Origin: Achatina immaculata
Taxonomy: Eukaryota; Mollusca; Gastropoda; Stylommatophora; Achatinidae
Length of the DNA stretch: 64,000 bases
Assembly: GCA_009760885.1 (NCBI GenBank)
Contig: CM019691.1
Location: forward strand, 27,837,314-27,901,313
Direction of reading: 5' to 3'
Shown here: one piece after another, positions 62,702 to 64,000 of the stretch
How the letters are laid out: each line of letters opens with the position of its first letter
How positions within the stretch are numbered: position 1 is the stretch's first letter
Translations under genes and position numbers: made by a program
The notes under the pieces: model-generated
The model's input: the letters and a program-made list of their open reading frames with translations, nothing else
Told to the model about the DNA's origin: nothing
Database searches by the model: none

Positions 62702-63496
62702 CGAGAGTGGGTAAGAAGAAAAAGTAACTGCAGGTTTTACTGTAAAAATTATAAATTGAGTAATAGACAGTTGTAGTACAGATATGTTATGCCCTCCCTC
62801 TTTAAGTACATGTGCGAGGAGACAGGTTGGTCAGTTCGGAAATATAACGTCAGAAAACTAGATCCAAGATGCCCGCTCCCTTGGAAGCATGCGCGAAAGA
62901 GGAACAGCACGCAGTTATTAGTTTCTTGGATAGTCAGGGATACTCACTACTGAACAAAGAGACTGTATGGGGATACATGTATGCCATACCAGCAGGTACA
63001 TGAGTGGCACAGAAAGTTTAAAGTGGGTTGTCCATTTGGCTGATGCACTTTGCTCTGGCCGATCTCACACTGCGAATACGCCGAACACTAAAGTGGAACG
63101 AATGATACGAGAAAGTTAGCAGGTAATAGTCGTGAGATGGCTTGAAACTAATAAGATAAAAACGTTCGAGTCGGACAAGTGTAGTATGTTGTTTATAGCA
63201 TAATAATGCACGGGCTAACTCACCCCTGGCAGCAACTCAGCAAATTACATATGTGCGTTTTGAGTGTCTTTCACATTCCACTTTTTCACCCGAGCTAGCA
63301 CCACGTGATTATGTATTTGGAACACTCACGGAAGCACTAGAAGGGAAGAAGTTCGGTACGGACGATGAGGTAAAGATGTAGTGCATAGGTGGCTACACAG
63401 TCAAACAGAAGATACGGGATTTTCACATATGTACATTCTATGTTGAATAATTTTAAAAAAAATAGTGGGGTTACTTTTTTTTTTAACTAAGCCTCG
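62702..63496 (+). mobile_element. Mariner-type DNA transposon remnant with inverted ends
   Basis: 795 bp bounded by TA on both sides (62700-62701 and 63497-63498). The ends are imperfect inverted repeats of about 27 bp (CGAGAGTGGGTAAG against CGAGGCTTAGTTAA, both followed by an A run and GTAAC). Intact mariners are about 1.3 kb, so roughly 0.5 kb is missing. Confidence 0.75.
62870..63420 (+). pseudogene. Mariner transposase fossil
   Basis: N-terminal helix-turn-helix debris reads MPAPLEACAKEEQHAVISFL and, in another frame, VHEWHRKFKVG. C-terminal catalytic-domain debris reads LAPRDYVFGTLTEALEGKKF followed by GTDDEV, the counterpart of the SPDLAPSDYxLF block with the third acidic residue of the DD34D triad. 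Many stops and shifts; the middle of the protein is largely absent. No activity is possible. Confidence 0.72.
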
Positions 63497-63644
63497 TACT
63501 TATAGTTTAAATCACCTGAGGTCGGCGTGAAAAGACTTCGTGTGTTTCTAGTTGTAAAGCGGTAGGTGATGAGAGCACTAGAAAGTGGATGGGCTGTCAA
63601 AACTAAACTTGTGAGAATTTTGAACATATTTGTTTCTCCAAACA

Positions 63645-64000
63645 ATTTGCAAATGAGGTTGCCGCGCAGCATCACTGCGGAAAAGGTGGTAGAAAGGATA
63701 AAGCGAAGCAAACAATCAAATCACGGCACCTCTGGTCTGGAGGTCGGCCACGTCCTGAGTGCAGTCATGTCGGGTGAAATGCATGAACCGGCTTGTCCCA
63801 GAGGTTAAGACACTGCTGGCGAGACTCTTCAAATGCCGCGCGTGGAATGAAGCTCCTCCCGGTTAAGGAAGTAAATGCGGAAAAGAAATAAAGGTTGCTG
63901 TGCGGAGCAAAGTGGGAACAGGTGGTGGAAAGTGAAGTTTAACCGGTATGTCCAGTAGTATCGCTACGAGAGCTATACCACGGCACCTCTGCTCTAGAGG
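63645..64000 (+). mobile_element. Element A copy, runs off the window
   Basis: Sense orientation. It begins tttgcaaatgaggttgcc (5' truncated relative to 38918-40407) and continues through the long modules (gacactgctggcgagactct, aagctcctcccgg) to the cacggcacctctgctctaga block at the end of the window. Its 3' end lies beyond 64000. Confidence 0.85.

Overview
The window is eukaryotic, almost certainly animal, repeat-dense genomic DNA. I recognise no host protein-coding gene, no rRNA and no intact tRNA gene. Nearly every convincing coding signal belongs to a retrotransposon or transposon. The mix of RTE-like LINEs, an I-superfamily LINE with RNase H, tRNA-derived SINEs, a mariner relic, many microsatellites and long G/C homopolymers fits a lophotrochozoan, most likely a mollusc. 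That taxonomic call is inference and was not tested by any search.

Main families, with names local to this report. LINE-a: RTE-like, endonuclease plus reverse transcriptase (RT), (TGA)n tail; 2470-4939 (largest copy), 1424-1735, 9265-9713, 48920-49213, 49802-50095. LINE-b: RTE-like, tetranucleotide tail; 33772-35259 (best copy), 2120-2450, 10269-10979, 36482-36972, 57837-58072. LINE-c: I-superfamily, two-ORF element with endonuclease, RT and RNase H; 24689-31049, carrying an internal 1.87 kb tandem duplication. LINE-d: 3' ends only, at 5180-5500, 16051-16305, 38095-38360 and 46487-46733. Element A: a non-autonomous retroelement of up to 1.49 kb built of repeated modules; 59-1281, 11128-12690, 20127-20382, 35325-36466, 38918-40407, 43353-43626, 44613-45738, 58248-58495 and 63645-64000. 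SINE-S: tRNA-headed, (TTTACC)n-type tail, about ten copies or pieces. A mariner remnant lies at 62702-63496.

Layout. 0-5 kb: element A, then LINE-a, then a LINE-a copy inserted at the edge of a LINE-b copy. 5-11 kb: LINE 3' ends, a short internally deleted LINE-c derivative (5933-6554), minisatellites, LINE-a and LINE-b pieces. 11-12.7 kb: an inverted pair of element A segments. 12.7-24.6 kb: mostly unique sequence with simple repeats, one SINE, one short A copy and a 45-bp minisatellite. 24.7-31 kb: LINE-c. 33.8-40.7 kb: LINE-b, two A copies and LINE remnants. 41-51 kb: A copies, satellite-like repeats, an I-type LINE 3' end, an 0.88 kb tandem duplication, and foldbacks. 51-64 kb: minisatellites, SINE, LINE relics, mariner, and a final A copy running off the window.

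How they work together: LINE-c, its short derivative and element A end in the same terminal motif (GCGAACGAAGAAG, or a one-base variant) followed by GAA repeats. Many copies carry perfect 9-14 bp target-site duplications and are 5' truncated. The simplest reading is one autonomous LINE whose machinery moves two kinds of non-autonomous passenger. That functional link is inferred; the shared termini and the target duplications are read directly from the sequence.
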